64,000 nucleotides of DNA from Platerodrilus igneus (GCA_036346225.1 JARFIW010001456.1:186001-250000); one strand, 5' to 3'. Shown: positions 1 to 13,510, counted from the first letter of the stretch. The notes: a model not told the origin generated them from the sequence alone. Numbers and translations: made by a program.

Positions 1-2804
1 ATTTCAATATAATATCAAAATTGTACAAATACTGAAGCCAAAAAGTTCCTAGTGTATATTAAATACAACCAGCTATGACGATCGCGAAATAACTGTGTAT
101 TTTCCGTTTAGTGGTAAACATTTACACAAGTTTAATAAACCGCAAAAATCATAAAACGGTATAAAATTAATGTGTTCACACGTACTGAAAGACATTGAAC
201 TTGACCATAAGACAGCTTTTATGCGTTAGACGCATAAGTGTGAGAACTGAATTACAGAAAAAAAGAAAGAAATAGAATATATCAATTTAGTTTCTAATTT
301 GGCAAGACAGTTATGAAAAAAACAATTGTTGAGTAACAACGAAAGTATATAAGCGGACCCGTCGACGCGATGGGCGACCGCGAATTGATTCGAACTTTTT
401 TGAAAAAGCAAACCAGAAAGTTTTAGCACGTAGTATCATGGAATTGATATTTGCATCGGTCGAGCAAGGGTAAAAGAGCATTAATTCACATAAGGATGAT
501 AAACGGATTTCACTTTTTCAACAAACGCTGGAATTTAATTAGATGAAATATTGCGATTTAGCGTTTTGGTAGGTAGTATACAGGAGAATAATTGGTGTTC
601 CTGGATGTGCGTAATTAATTTAAACAACCAAGGAGTGGAATTTAGCTGTGAGTACTGATTGAACTTTTCCTTTTTTGCGCTTAATAAATACGTACATGCG
701 ACGGAAATAGTTTTGTTTACATCTAAGACCAGTATTATTAAAAAACGAGTTTGAAACTTTTAAAACGTTTAGAAAGATGTGCGTATTGATTTAAATGCAT
801 TGCTAGTTAATTTTTTAATGAACGTTCAGTATTTATAATGAACATTGGAATGACGACAGCAGAAGTTGATATTAGGGTGTTCTTCTAGGCATTATTGTTA
901 AGACATTTCCAAATAAACGGTATTTAATATATCATATAAATCAATCTAGGAAGCTAGATCAATAGAATGACAGTCTTATTTACGGATTACAGCTTTTTTA
1001 AAGAGTTCTGTTACTAATACCCGGTCAGTTGGAGGTAGAATAGGTTTGTTTTTAAGGTCAATGAACGGGCAATTATATTTCAGAAAATTACTGTTAATAG
1101 AATTTAACCTTAGATAGATTTTTATTTAAACCATAGTTAAAGGTGATCATTGTGAAAGCGGCTACCCGGTGATGAAGTCGTATTTTGGAAGAGGCTTCTA
1201 CTTTAAAAATTTACTTAATTCGATAAAAAGCTAATGAGTATTTTTAAGATAAGATAAATAAAAGTAGAACATAAGGTCACAAGATTTAAGAACACCGAAA
1301 GTACGGAGACTTATCCGAAATTAGCGTCTTCCTGGTAGCAAATATATCGAAAGATGAGACGGTTTGGTACCCTTAATTTTGACAACTGTAACAAATACGA
1401 TTTTCTGCTATTTAAATATACGCTTTTGTTCAATACATCTATTCAATAAATATTAAATTTCTATTGAAACCATATATTACGAATTCATACATAGTGCCCC
1501 ATCTACATTTGAATAGTCAAAGTAAACTTTAAGTACTCTTCTATTTGTTTGTATCTTGATACAATATTCCCTTTCCCGGCGCATGCTTGAATAATTAACA
1601 TTGCCTCGTGGTCAAGCTCCATTTTTGATATCAGCATGTAATTTGAATACAAGTGTTATCGAAGGCCTGCAAGTTTTTTTGTTAAAACATGCCGTCCCAG
1701 AGGAAAGTAAGGTGGTGTCAACGGATACGATGGATTCATTTTTAGTTGTAGCATCGACCTAAAATAGTTTTAAATACATTTCTACGCGCAAGTTTTAAAG
1801 TTCTAAAGTTTTAACGTTGCAAATATTAAGTAGCGAGTATCAAGTTTTAGATTTTAGCTTTTTAAGGTTTTGGAGTTTCGAGTTTGGGGTTTCGAGTATT
1901 AAAGTAATGGGAATTATGTATTATATTAAACAATGGTTAACCGTATGGCAAGTACGAGACTAAAATACAGTAAAGACACGTATTAAATTCTCTTTGAAAT
2001 TGGTTGAGCTTTGGATGCAGTTTCAATTGTTGCTAGGCAAGAGAGTGCAAATTTCCACATTATAGAGGTCAAGCTCGGACACCTGTGTCAGCTGCGCGCA
2101 ATCACATTTCTAAGTACGTGGATGTTTAAAAAAAATTCGCCCGCCAAGCAGATATCCGGCGGTGAGTCATCCTCCATTTTATACCTATATTTTTTTCAAG
2201 GAACATTCATTTAAGATGTACAAATAATTTTCGAAGATTCTATATACGTTTATTTAAAGTTAATACTCGAAATTTTTGTGAAGGTTTGATGAACATTTAA
2301 ATTGATACACGTAAAATTTAGTTTAAAATTTAGTATTTGAATAATGCATAAATGACCTTATTATTTTTAAGGTATTTTTATAAGATAATTTTGAAGTTAC
2401 AAAGTTATATTAAAATGTTTGCATAACTAAACATGTGATACGATAAGAATTGTTTGCCAAATTATAGTGTATAACATATTTTGACAGTACACCTGAAGTA
2501 CAGCTTAATTCCGACAATAAGTATTTTTTAACCTTTGATTCCATTAAAGATATCTATTAAAAATATAGTTCTATAATCTACAAAAAAATTTTGAGCAATT
2601 AATTTGATTCTTGTAAACTGAACAGGATCCTATTCAAGTATCATGATTAAACTGTAACATAAAAATGAACATCATATATTTCTTATAGAGAATTAATGTA
2701 AAGTAAGCAATCAAAAAATGCCCCATGAATATTAAGAAATTAATTTTAAATCGTAATAAAGAAACTGTTTTGAAGGTCTCCGTACAGATAACTTTATATA
2801 AACA

Positions 2805-2845
<41 letters not shown>

Positions 2846-3351
2846 AATTAATAGAAAAAATTATAAGTTGTAGTAAAGCTTTCTTTCATTGAAGTCAGCA
2901 GCAATTGTCCTATAGAAGCAAACAATCACACTTATGAAATTTTCGTATTGAAGAAAGATATTATTGGTGTTGAATTTAAAAGTTTTTTCTTAAAGTATAA
3001 TTTTGACTAGTTGAGCTATTTATAATCTATTTTTTTGTGATAAAGTGACTAGGCTCGAATGTAGCCCTAGTCTAAAAATGTGTAGGTGTGGTTAAATTTT
3101 AAATAGTACGAGATCGTCGTTTCCATTTCAGATTGCAGAGTCAAAAGTAAGTATCATTTTTTAAATGTTGCTCCTCTTAAGTTTTTTTCTTTCGAAGATT
3201 TCCGTATCTGATCTTCGGATAGTTTCGTATTATAACATTCATTAAGATACGGTGGCGTCCAATAAATTTCTTTTTTTTTATCGTATACCATCCTACGACT
3301 CTAGCTCATAGCTCTGCCCTAATTGAAGAAGCTTAGCTGGCTGGAAGATCT
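1..3351. other. AT-rich stretch with no recognisable gene
   Basis: Both strands were scanned for further protease exons, transposase motifs and RNA genes and nothing convincing was found. Open frames are short and lack family motifs. The stretch lies downstream (minus sense) of protease exon 3, so it is probably intronic or beyond the known exons of that gene. An (AT)n tract sits at 2808-2842. Confidence 0.5.
2808..2842. repeat. (AT)n microsatellite
   Basis: About 17 perfect AT dinucleotides. Similar tracts occur at 11323-11374, 13469-13510 and 39643-39683. Confidence 0.95.
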
Positions 3352-3865
3352 CTTTAGAATAGGGGTGGGCAAAAGCCGGCCCGCGGGCCGGATCCGGCCC
3401 TTTTGCTTATTTTATCCGGCCCGTTGAAAAATCCCGCAAGCAATTTTTTTTAATCTCTTTTATGCGATTTTGTTGAAATCAACAGTATTAGTGTGCGTAG
3501 TGTTCATATAAATAATGAAATATATAAATAATAGAGAGTATTATAATTTCAAACAGTCGTAACCATATCCCTACTTTAAAGTATGCAACATACTTTTATA
3601 AAACGGGGGTTGGCTGACTACATAGAATTGAATGTGTACGGTGCACTTTCCTCACTCTTCGAGGGACGACTGGTTGCAGCACGCGCCGTACTGTTTATTT
3701 TGATTTAGCACTGGTCGCATAATCGGCATTTCTTTTGAGACAAGGTTTATTATTTTGCAAATATAATAATAAATTGAAAAAGTGGACTTTTTGTAAGTAA
3801 AATTTTAAAACATTGGTTTTATTGTATTGTATTAATTAAATGATTTATTTGTAGGTCTTTGTAAA

Positions 3866-6114
3866 ATGAGTCAATCTAAAAAAAGAAAAGTTGATTTGGA
3901 ATGTAGAAGTTTCAATGAAGCATGGACGGTAAAATACCTTTTTACAAACATTAATAAGAAATCAATTTGTTTAGTCAGGAAACAATTGCTGTTTTCAAGG
4001 AATACAATTTAAACAGGCATTTTAAATCAAAACATTCAAAATATGCATCACTTTCTTTAAAAGAACTTAAAAATGCAGCAGAAAACTTTTTGCGAAAAAC
4101 TTGAATAAATGACAAAATATTTTTACCAAAGAAAGTAATATCGAGAAATCTACCACAAAAGCAAGTTATGTTGTTGCACACAAAATTGCTAAGTTCTGTA
4201 AATCGCTTACTGAAGTAGAATTTGTTAAACAATGCATGATAGAAGTGTCGGAGATTTGTTGTCCTGAAAAGAAACATATTTTTGAAAATGTAAACCTTCC
4301 GAGAAAAACTATAGTACGACGGATCGAAAAGATTTCAGGAAATTTACTTGACCAGCTCTGAACTAAAATTCCTGATTTTACATATTGTTCTCTGGCTTTA
4401 GATGAGTCCTGCGATATTACCGACACAAGTCAATTATTAATATTTATTCGGGGCATTTACAAGAAATGTGAAATTATCGAGGAACTTCTTAGTGTGCATC
4501 CAATAAAAGATACAACTACCTGTGAAGACTCCTTTATCGCTGATGAAGAGTGTTTAGTTAAAGTATTGTAACAGGCTACTACTACCGCGTTTCTTTAATT
4601 TAAAACAAGTAATAATAATGGTCTTTATTACTCACTGTTCACAAGTCTAATTAACAGTATATGCCTTATTTATAGATGTTTTCAGTCCACTTAACAATGA
4701 AGCACTATTACACTAATGAATTTACAAGCACTAATATCTTCTTAAACTAACTTCTTTACCATAGGTTCATTAACAACACTAACACAACTATTTGTTTATA
4801 CACTTCTATTTATTTATTTATACTACAAGCTGCATGTACATTAGACACAGCACATCACATTTATGTATACTTCTAAAAGCTCAAAACTACTATTACTTTA
4901 CAACGTTATAATTTATATACGACATTCTAGTATAGACTGACCCTTGCATTTATTAGCGGACTTATATATACTCAGATTTAAAGATATGACTCATTATCTA
5001 GTATGTTCCAGAAGAATTCTGGAACCGTAGAGAATAAACAGTGCTTGCGGCGTTTTGAGTATAATTGATGGGTTGTCTAGTAGTAGCTCGCAACAGTATA
5101 TATAACTTGGAATAAAATAGTAAGCACCACTACGGTGGTTGTCCTAGTTTAACAGGGAAAAATTTTAGCTTACTAAAACGAATCAGCGACAAAGTAAAAG
5201 AGTTGCAACCAGAACAAGATATATTATTTTTACACTGCATTATTTATCAAGAAATGCTATGTAGAAGAGTCTTGAAATTGAATCACGCCGTTACTGTTGT
5301 GACAAAAGTGAATTTTATCCGGGGACGTGCCTTAAATCATCGAGTTTGTTGGATTTTTGAAAGAAATTGAAAATGGCTTTTACGAAATTCCTTATTACAC
5401 TGAAGTGAGATGGCTTAGCATCGGTAAAGTTTTGTACCGGTTTCAATATTTGCTTGATGAAATAGTATCCTTCTTGTCGATAAAAGAAAAACTACATGAT
5501 TTTCCTGAATTGCAAAATGAGGCATGGCTAAACGATTTCTCGTTTTCTGTAGATATCGTAAAATATTTGAATGAACTAAATATAAATCCACAAGGGAAAA
5601 ACCAATTCGCTTTCAACATGCACTCAAACGTCAAAGCATTTATGATAAAACTCAATTTATTTGCTGAAAACTTTAATAAGAAATTACTAAATCATTTCCC
5701 CTCATTACAAACACGACGAGAATCATTGAAAAATAAGGATTTTTTTAAATATAGTGCAATAACACAAGACCTGCATTCTGAATTCCAAAGAAGATTTCAA
5801 GATTTCAAAGCTATTGAAAAACCTTTATCATTAATTAGTCAACCTTTCAATTTCGATGTGCAAGAAGCTCTTGTTGAAATTCAACTAGAACTAATTGACT
5901 TACAGACAAATAATTTACTAAAAGAAAATTTTCACTTAAACGAATTGAGTGCTTTCTACGGTGCTTTGATTGTAGAACATTTCAAACATTTTTTGAACTA
6001 TGTTCAAAAATACCTAGTTTTACTTGGTTTGACATATATTTGTGAAAGAACTTTTTTGTTAATGGTTTCCACAAAAAATAAATATCGATCACAAATTACT
6101 GGCGAAAATCTATA
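3866..6114 (+). pseudogene. hAT transposase, GTF2IRD2-like, broken
   Basis: The start is the ATG at 3866, followed by a basic stretch (SKKRKVD) and a degenerate BED-type zinc finger in which the second Cys of the CLVC-like motif is lost. After a frameshift the AVFKEYNL...H...KH part of the finger is readable, then the LALDESCDITDTSQLLIF block typical of this hAT family. The C-terminal half is one 252-codon open frame (5357-6114) containing the VRWLSIGKVLYRF block and the ICERTFLLM...KNKYRSQ dimerisation region. At least two frameshifts, an in-frame stop near 4360, an insertion at 4576-5149 and a small deletion beside it inactivate the gene. By family knowledge it would cut and paste the element through RNase-H-fold DDE chemistry. 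Confidence 0.85.
4576..5149. mobile_element. 574-bp non-coding insertion inside the hAT transposase (MITE or solo LTR)
   Basis: The segment interrupts transposase coding sequence and is flanked by a perfect 7-bp direct repeat TAACAGG (4569-4575 and 5150-5156), consistent with a target duplication. It has no open frame. The ends are weakly inverted (CTACTACTACC and, reversed, ACTAGGACAACCACC). Read on the minus strand with slightly different borders it resembles a solo LTR, running from TGTTAAAC to GTTACA with a TATATAAG box, but that reading gives no matching target duplication. Its class is unresolved. Confidence 0.6.
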
Positions 6115-6178
6115 ATCGGTATTAAGGATTGCTACAAGTGATTTGAATCCAAATTTTGAAGAAATAATATCGAATAAA

Positions 6179-6241
6179 CATTCGAGATTTCACGTTTCGC
6201 ATTAACTATTATAGTTAATGTGAAACGTGAAATCTGGAATG
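6179..6241. repeat. Near-perfect hairpin in the hAT 3' region
   Basis: Inverted arms of about 30 bases around a 3-base loop, with two mismatches. It lies 65 bases after the transposase stop codon. Confidence 0.85.
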
Positions 6242-6266
6242 TTAAACATCAAACGAACAAATGAAC

Positions 6267-6327
6267 AAACATCAAACGTTAAAATAGAATACTTATAATA
6301 AGTATTCTATTTTAACGTTTGATGTTT
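6267..6327. repeat. Perfect 30-bp-arm hairpin in the hAT 3' region
   Basis: The two 30-base arms are exact reverse complements around a single A (about 6297). It follows the previous hairpin by 25 bases and shares no obvious sequence with it. Function unknown; it could be a remnant of a palindromic insertion. Confidence 0.9.
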
Positions 6328-7313
6328 ATCTTTTCTTTTTATAATTCTATTTACTATTATATTTACAAAATATGTATCGATATAAATTAATTTGTATCGT
6401 TAAGATATAAATAAATAACAAAATAGAATCTTTCATTAACTGATTTATTTAATGACCATTAATTTAATATAATGGATCATATTTCTTTAAAAATTACGTG
6501 ACATATTTTACTGGGCACAAATTGTACGCATGTACACCCAAGTAAGACAATTTATTATTCTTATTTTCTATTATTAACTGTCAAATTTCTTTTTCCAAAT
6601 GCTTTAAAATGATACTTATAGTATTTTTGTCAAAAAAAATTCTTGGGCAGGGAAAAACTCCACCAAAAACATTCGCGTGTGCACAGCGTACGTACGCGGT
6701 ATAGTCCTTCGGCCCGGGAGACATTTTGAAAATTTCATTTTGGCCCGCGCTTAAAAGTATTTGCCCACCTCTGCTTTAGATGGACCTTTTTCTCTCAAAG
6801 CCATTTAACATCCTTTTTACCCTGGGCTTAACCGTCAAACAGGAACCCCTCGTAATCCATCGAGGCTCTGCCGCCTATAAGGTAGAACAGACATACTATT
6901 TACCTTTTGAGGAATTTAGTATGCTACACAACTAGCAAAGTCTTTCAAGGTAAGTGGTATTTGTAAAGTAGTTTTGTATTTCAACCATTTTCCATTTTGT
7001 AATTTTATTATTTTTTCATTTTTGCTCAAGAACCCACTTCCACACCACGGTAGTTAACCGGTACACCATCAAAATTGTTACGGAGTTTCCGCCTCTTTTG
7101 GGCAAATGGAAATTCGTAACGTACTGTTTTTTTCCTCGTAACAGTATGTGATACCCCAAAGTCAATTATACAAAAAAATCCCTTATAATAATTATTTATT
7201 AAAATATTTTTGGTGAGCGCTTTTAAAGCGTAACTGATGATTTTCAACAACTTTCCTAGTCGTTCCATTTATTCGTATAATTCTGTTCAAAATATCAGTA
7301 AAATATATACTTA

Positions 7314-7439
<126 letters not shown>

Positions 7440-7599
7440 TTATAAATTAGAAACATTTATTTTCTAGAGAGCCAAAACAATTTTCTAAAGTAAAACTTGA
7501 AAAACGTTCATCTAACTACAAAGAAATGACTTAGTAATACATTTCAAACGTAAATACTGATTAACCTTTCGAAACCTATCATCATGTAACCATTTACAA

Positions 7600-9000
7600 A
7601 GGCGGATGGAAAAACGGGATGAAAGTATAGTAGGAGTAAATCAGTTTGAATTTAGGGGAAACAAGAGAACATGGGAGGCTATTTTAGTTTTAAGAGTGAT
7701 AATGGAGAAAACAATAGAAAAAGAAAAAAGCACGTATATTTAGTTTGAAAATCTGGAAAAGCACTCGTCAATGTAAAATAAGAAAAAATGTTTGATAGTA
7801 CATAACTTAAACAAAGAGCAAACTGTAGTAACAGAATTAGAGCAGGTACGTAGAGAAGTAGACATTAGGAAAGGGGTGAGACAGGGATGTGCCCTATCCC
7901 CATTGATTTTTAACTTGTACATTGAAGAGGCAATGAATACTGTCAAATTCAGAAAGGCTTTCGGAATTATTATGCGGAGAACAGTGATTAATATATTTAT
8001 TAGCATCTAGCAAGAAAAAGTTAAAAGCGGCTCTTACTAATATGGAAGCAGTACTAACAGAGAGATGCCGTATGAAAATTATTAAAAATCAAACTAAAAT
8101 ACTAATATGTAAGAAAACGAAATAAATCAAAAACTAGAATACAAATAGGAAATGAGAACTTACAAGAGGTTAAAGGCTTCTGATACTTAGAAAGTCAAAT
8201 AAGACAAAGTGGAAAATCTGCAAAAGACATAAAACAAAGATTAGCCAACGTCATGTGCATTTATCCAACTACTATAATATTTGAAGACAACAAACATGGA
8301 AACAAAAGTCTATGTATGGAGCACACCACTGTACGGCTGTAAAACCTGGACAGTGGACATAAAAGAGCACGAAGCATTTGAAAGGTTGCCCTACAGATTG
8401 GTTGATGGGCATGGCATGGCATAAATATCATTGTTTATGTGTTGTTTTGTTAAATTAAAAATTGCATGATTTTAACCAAGAAACATATAGCAAAATTTAT
8501 ATCCTATTGTGCATTAAAAATTTTTATACTGATAGAGTATGTTTATATAAAATATCTTTTGAGTGTTTAAATATTAAATATTACTAACAGTAAGTAAATA
8601 GTAATAGCATTACAGCAGGTGTTGTCAATACTGTGTTTAGTGATTGTACTTCATCTCTAATCAGAAGAAGTCATAAAAAAACAAACTCAATATACCAATA
8701 CTAATTAAAGATGTATGTTGATGATAGTCTAGACAGACAAGGTTAATAGTAGGGAAATAAAGATATTTGTGGAAACAAAAGAAAATAGAAGAAATAGAAG
8801 GACAGGGCACGTTCTAAGGTATTTAGGGCATAGTGAGGAATATAATACAAGCAGAGATAGAAAAATGAGAGGTAGATGTAGACCTAGATCAGCCTATTGC
8901 ACACAGATGGTGATAGATGTAGGCTCTGGAAATTTCAGGGAAATACGTAGGTTAACTCAGGATAGAAAACAATGGAGGTACGCTTCTAATCAGTTCTAAG
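7600..9000 (+). pseudogene. RTE-like LINE reverse transcriptase fragment
   Basis: Pieces of one reverse transcriptase are readable in order on the plus strand. QFEFRGNKRTWEAILVLRVI sits near 7650. The palm block KGVRQGCALSPLIFNLYIEE lies in an open frame at 7792-8010. The later ETKVYVWSTPLYGCKTWTV block is near 8295. The C-terminal tail at 8769-8999 has RRTGHVLRYLGH, a GRCRPRSAYCTQM motif and an ending WRYASNQF. Frameshifts and stops separate the pieces, and the YADD-type catalytic block is not readable. About 300 bases (8412-8700) between the last two pieces look foreign. The endonuclease is missing here, though a related endonuclease piece lies at 20683-21020. Naming the clade RTE is inference from the C-terminal tail type. 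Confidence 0.75.
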
Positions 9001-9129
9001 ATTGAACACCAAAGGATGATGACCAATACTAAATTTAAATCAAAAGCTCAAAAGCATTTGCATAATAAATTTATATTACAACAAATAATACGGATAAACT
9101 TTACTAACTTTTAAAATGGTTGATAAGTT

Positions 9130-9396
9130 GGAACAAAATGTGGATATTGCAAAAGCAAATGTGTCGATGATTTACAATGTATTCCCTGTGACATGAAATA
9201 TTATGACAGCTATGCTACACGAGTGGCTAATGTCGAATGGATTAATGAATTTAGTATAAATTGTTGCATTGATGCTAAAATAAACGATAGAATTAATACT
9301 AAACATACTCCAAAACTACCGGAAACACATACATTGTTTACTATCCCTGATAATTCGGCGCTAATAGATTTATTATTAATAATTAAGAAAATGTAG
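9130..9396 (+). pseudogene. PHD-finger ORF1 fragment of a CR1/Jockey-type LINE
   Basis: An open frame from about 9130 to the stop at 9396 has closely spaced cysteines (CGYCKSKC, then CIPC) followed by YY...ATRVANVEWINEFSINCC. This spacing resembles the PHD-like zinc finger at the N-terminus of ORF1 proteins of several insect LINEs, although the expected His/Cys at DSYA has been lost. There is no neighbouring reverse transcriptase of the same type; the nearest candidate partner is the CR1/Jockey-like piece at 36835-38122. It is probably a 5' fragment of a dead copy. Confidence 0.42.
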
Positions 9397-9541
9397 ACTT
9401 TTACGGCCTACATATCTGAGCAATTTGAACCAGGTCATTTAACATTGTGCGAAAGAGTTAGTATCCGTAAAAAACGAAAGTCTTAAGTTAAAGAAGGTAT
9501 TAAATTTTACTGAGGACATGTAGGATGAAATGGAAATCTTT

Positions 9542-10093
9542 TGAAATAATGCTATCGTTAAACCACTTCTAATAAGCTATAAGCTCGCCTTATTAATTCC
9601 TTGTAACACATTCCTACAGTTGCTCGTTATTTCAAATAGTTTATTCTACAAAACATGTTCGAAGCAACTGCTTGGTACAAATATATAATGCTTTAAGGGG
9701 TTGGTTATCTGCTGGTTTACTGTGAGATTTTATTTTGTTATCTGCGAGTGTTCGGCCGCTCAAGTTTTATGGGTAATAAAATCAGTCTTCTAATTAAGTC
9801 GTTTCTGGTATTCCCGTAACGTGAATCGATAATGATACAAACCTCTATTTATTTTTAAAAACAGGAAACTGATTTTTCTTGGCAGTATGCAAAATTGTAT
9901 ATTCGCTTAGTTGTATTAAAATATATTTTGCTCCTCCTGCAAAGGAAATTTAATATTTCGCTGTTATTGTCTGAAGTATGTTTTTGCTTGCTTTCGCAAA
10001 ATATTTCATACCAATATCGGTGGGAATAGTTTTTCGTTACCTACTCCCGTCGTTCCCGAGATTGCATAAATACAAGTTAAACTTTAGAAAGGT
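9542..10093 (+). repeat. 5' LTR, first part (5' truncated)
   Basis: Matches 17979-18505 of the 3' LTR with many substitutions, for example the shared GAGTGTTCGGCCGCTCAAG. The first 150 bases of the LTR, as judged from the 3' copy, are not recognisable here. Confidence 0.75.
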
Positions 10094-11322
10094 GAAGTGT
10101 ATTTATTTTCGTATCCCAAATAAATACAAAAATTTCAATAGTTAATCACTCTGTAAAAAAGTCAATGAGAAATGCACACGAATTTTCATAAATATTATAT
10201 TAGATATTCGAATGAACGAGTCGGTTATAAAGTTACACAAGACAGAACATTACGTCTAGGACTCGCCAGCGCATGGAAAATGGATAGACTGCGTGATCGT
10301 TTTAAGCAGTTGGCGTTCCCTCGTTTTCGAGTCAAGATGTTATTATTTATAAGTAGGAAAGCTGACCTAAGGATTTACCATTTTTGTAATAGTGAAGTTT
10401 TAGGTACAAGAATGTGATCTAAAAGTTTGTAAAGCTTCATTAATAGTAAGTAAATTATTAAATTGAATTTGTTGTAATTTCGATTTCTTCAGCGCTATAC
10501 GGATATTTATATAATTAAATAAATTAGAAGAATTAGAATTGTACATAGTTAAAATACGCATATGAAACGTACTAGGAGAACATAGATCATTTTAGCTAAT
10601 TCAAACAAACATTAGCAACGATACAGTGATAAAACGTTTCATAATAAACTAGGACATCAAATAAGTATCATCTTAAAAATGCACATTTTATTGAAAATGC
10701 TGTATTTGGAGATTTCTACAACATGTGCCGTTAGAATCGTCCATGTGACATGTTTAACATGAAATCCTTTTGAAGCCCTTTGTTCTATTTGTTAAAGAAA
10801 CTAGCTTTTCTAACTGGTTAGTAGAGACTTGTAAGATTTAAAACCTTGACAGGCGATAAGTTTTTTGTACTCCATAAATCGTGTTGTTTTGGAACAACCT
10901 GCTTTTCGTTTGTTTATTAGGAATAAACCTGAAAATCAATTACACGTTTTGATAATTAATCATCCACAGGCCTAAATTTGGTTTTGCTAAATAGAATTGT
11001 AATTGTTTTTTTTTGTCAATTATTTAGCAACACTTAAGAATTACATGAACTTTTAATTTAAAATAACAGATCCAATTACATGTATATAAAATTTTCTAAG
11101 CATCTGCTACTAAATTTCTATCTAGACTGAATATACTTATGTTGAATAATTATAATATTTTATTTCTTGAACAACACAAAGATCTTATAAATTTCAAGAA
11201 AAGTCTATAAAAGTTGACTTTCGTTATTTTCAAAAATCGATTAAATGAGAATTTATTATCCAACGACAATAATATAAAAATCAGAACAGGATCATTTAGT
11301 TGTTTTTGAGTGTAACATTTGA

Positions 11323-11324
11323 AT

Positions 11325-11374
<50 letters not shown>
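11323..11374. repeat. (AT)n microsatellite
   Basis: The tract directly abuts a GC-richer segment (11375-11470). Read on the minus strand that segment ends in a short stem-loop (GATTCT...AGAATC), an arrangement seen at 3' ends of some retroposons. Confidence 0.95.
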
Positions 11375-11376
<2 letters not shown>

Positions 11377-12406
11377 CTGTGATTCTCGTATTAGAATCGA
11401 GCCCCAGCGTTGGGCCGTCTCGCCCTGTTGAATCTCTTCTGATAATCGCCTCTTTACTCTTTCCGCCTCGGCTGCTCACCTAGTTAAAACTTTCATCCTC
11501 ATTCATAAAAAAAAACAAACACATTCCTACCACAAACACCAACGTTAACTCTATTTACATCAATATTCATAATACATTAAAATTTCAAAATTAAATTGTA
11601 GCATAAATTTCAGTATCATAAAATTTTTAGATTAAATTTGTCATCATTTTAATTTGCATCCAGAATTAAAGTCCTTGTAGGATGCCGACTAATTAATTTA
11701 ACAATATTTGCAGACCTGAGTCTGAGTACAAGGGGAGCATCTCCCACCCCTTTACGTTAATCAAACAGGTTAGTCTAATTGAGCTCAAAGACAGACCCAA
11801 ATTTTCATCATAATCATGAACATAAACTGCTAAATACTCCTTTCTACTTAAACAAGAAAATTTTACCTTAAAATTAAAAATTTGTTGTTCGTACAAATTC
11901 ACTACTGTCCATTTTTTTTTTAGCAAACAAATTATAAAGTTATTCAACACACACCAAAACATCAAAAATCGAACAACAAAGCATAAGTTACTTGAAGGTT
12001 AATGCACTCGTGGCTCCAATGTACATCGTTCTTTGTTAATCACACCATTCCAACTGGGTTATGTTTACGGCTTCTGATTCTGAACGCTTTTAAAATTTTC
12101 TACACCACCATTCATCTAAAGTTGTTTCAGAGCTTCTCAGGACTCATCTATGTATATCAAAATCTTGTTTTGTGAATCTAATCACGATTACGAATAACAT
12201 TTGATTATTGACACCCCCGAAAAATAGCAAAGAAATGCATACTTCTTTCACGCTATACCCAAAACTGCCTACTTTTGTTTATTCATTTATCGTTACTAAT
12301 TTCGATAATTGGTACAGTAATACTCGCAAATATAACTAGACTTTATTACCTTGTATCTTCTTTTCTAAGTGCACTAATGCATAATAACTTGTATCGTAGC
12401 ACGTAA

Positions 12407-12525
12407 AGAGCAAACTGTTTTAAAGTATTCAATAATCACCAAAATATAAGAGCAAACTGTTTAAAGTATTGAATCAAAATCGAAAATCTAAGAGAGCGAA
12501 ACTGTTTAAAGTCCGGGTTTATATA
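12407..12525 (+). promoter_or_regulatory. Short tandem repeats before a TATA box
   Basis: About two and a half copies of a 43-45-base unit beginning AGCAAACTGTTTAAAGT (near 12407, 12449 and 12493) run directly into GGTTTATATAAC. This resembles the enhancer plus TATA arrangement of an LTR U3 region. No gene follows in either direction. Confidence 0.4.
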
Positions 12526-13463
12526 ACAGCCTTGCTTGCACGTCGGTTTTGTCCCGCAACGGACAATTCTCAGAATTTCGCATTCTCTGTTCCGTTCTCG
12601 ACAGTCCGGCACAGCGATTCTACTAAATTTTTGCACTTGTGCCAGTTAAATCTAAGAAATTTTCCACACGGCACGCAACGCGTCTGCAAACAACTAATTA
12701 ATTTTGTATAGAAATCGTTACGTTTACACCTCTCATATCTGCATCTTATTACAACCAATCGTAGCCCTCGTGACGCTACACAAATCACGCCTTTAATTAT
12801 TAGTGTCTCTGTTTGAAGTATTTTATCCTTCCTTTTCTACCTTGGTCTGAGTGGTACAAATCAATACTCTGTATTGTGGGCTATTTCAATCCACGTGGAT
12901 TCGTACGTAACTTACTTGAGTTAAATAACCCCGTATCTAACCTTCCCGTTAATATAAGCTACGGTTTATCCGACCGTTTGCAATATACGCAGAATTTTCA
13001 TGTTTATCCAAACAAATTAAACTGAAATTGACTTTTAAAAATACGCAGGTGTGTGCTCCTAATTAACGTTTTAATATAATTCTCAGAGCTTTTATTTCAT
13101 GGTATTTTAACCTTGGATTTTCACAGGCTTTTATGCTTATTATATTATAAATAATGGTTCAATTAACTCCAACTAAAATAATAATGAATGGCATTGACTT
13201 CTACCCTTTAATTTTTAGGGAATACGCACTAAATATTAATTTATTATTTGTACACTTTGTTTAATACTTGTTACTTAAAAATTGAATTAATTAATATAAA
13301 TTTTGCACGTAATTTCTATTTGTTTCTTGAAACAATTAAATTAAATACACGTTGAGCATTTTAATTCTGCTTCTTTTTATAGAAAGCGTCCTTATACACG
13401 GTGATTAAAATTATTTGATGTAATTAATTAATTTTCTACCCTGGTCTAAATTTGAGTATTTTA

Positions 13464-13468
<5 letters not shown>

Positions 13469-13510
<42 letters not shown>
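13469..13510. repeat. (AT)n microsatellite
   Basis: A perfect AT dinucleotide run within the DNA inserted in the 5' LTR. Confidence 0.95.

Larger units (their letters stand above)
3360..6773 (+). mobile_element. hAT-superfamily DNA transposon with 8-bp target duplication
   Basis: The ends form imperfect terminal inverted repeats: the left end reads TAGGGGTGGGCAAA and the right end, reverse complemented, reads CAGAGGTGGGCAAA; both are followed by GGCCCG-rich sequence. The element is flanked by CTTTAGAA (3352-3359) and CTTTAGAT (6774-6781), an 8-bp duplication with one mismatch, as expected for hAT. The interior encodes a degenerate transposase of the GTF2IRD2/ZBED-like hAT type on the plus strand. 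A second insertion (4576-5149) interrupts the coding region. The element is 3.4 kb and inactive. Confidence 0.88.

Noticed and set aside
1500..1640. 39-codon minus-strand frame beginning MELDHEAMLIIQ as an exon
   Set aside because: A possible acceptor lies upstream, but there is no family motif and no partner exon in phase.
7026..7268. 80-codon minus-strand frame as the next protease exon
   Set aside because: No DIAL or GDSGG motif, no suitable splice sites in phase 2, and no similarity to the protease fold.
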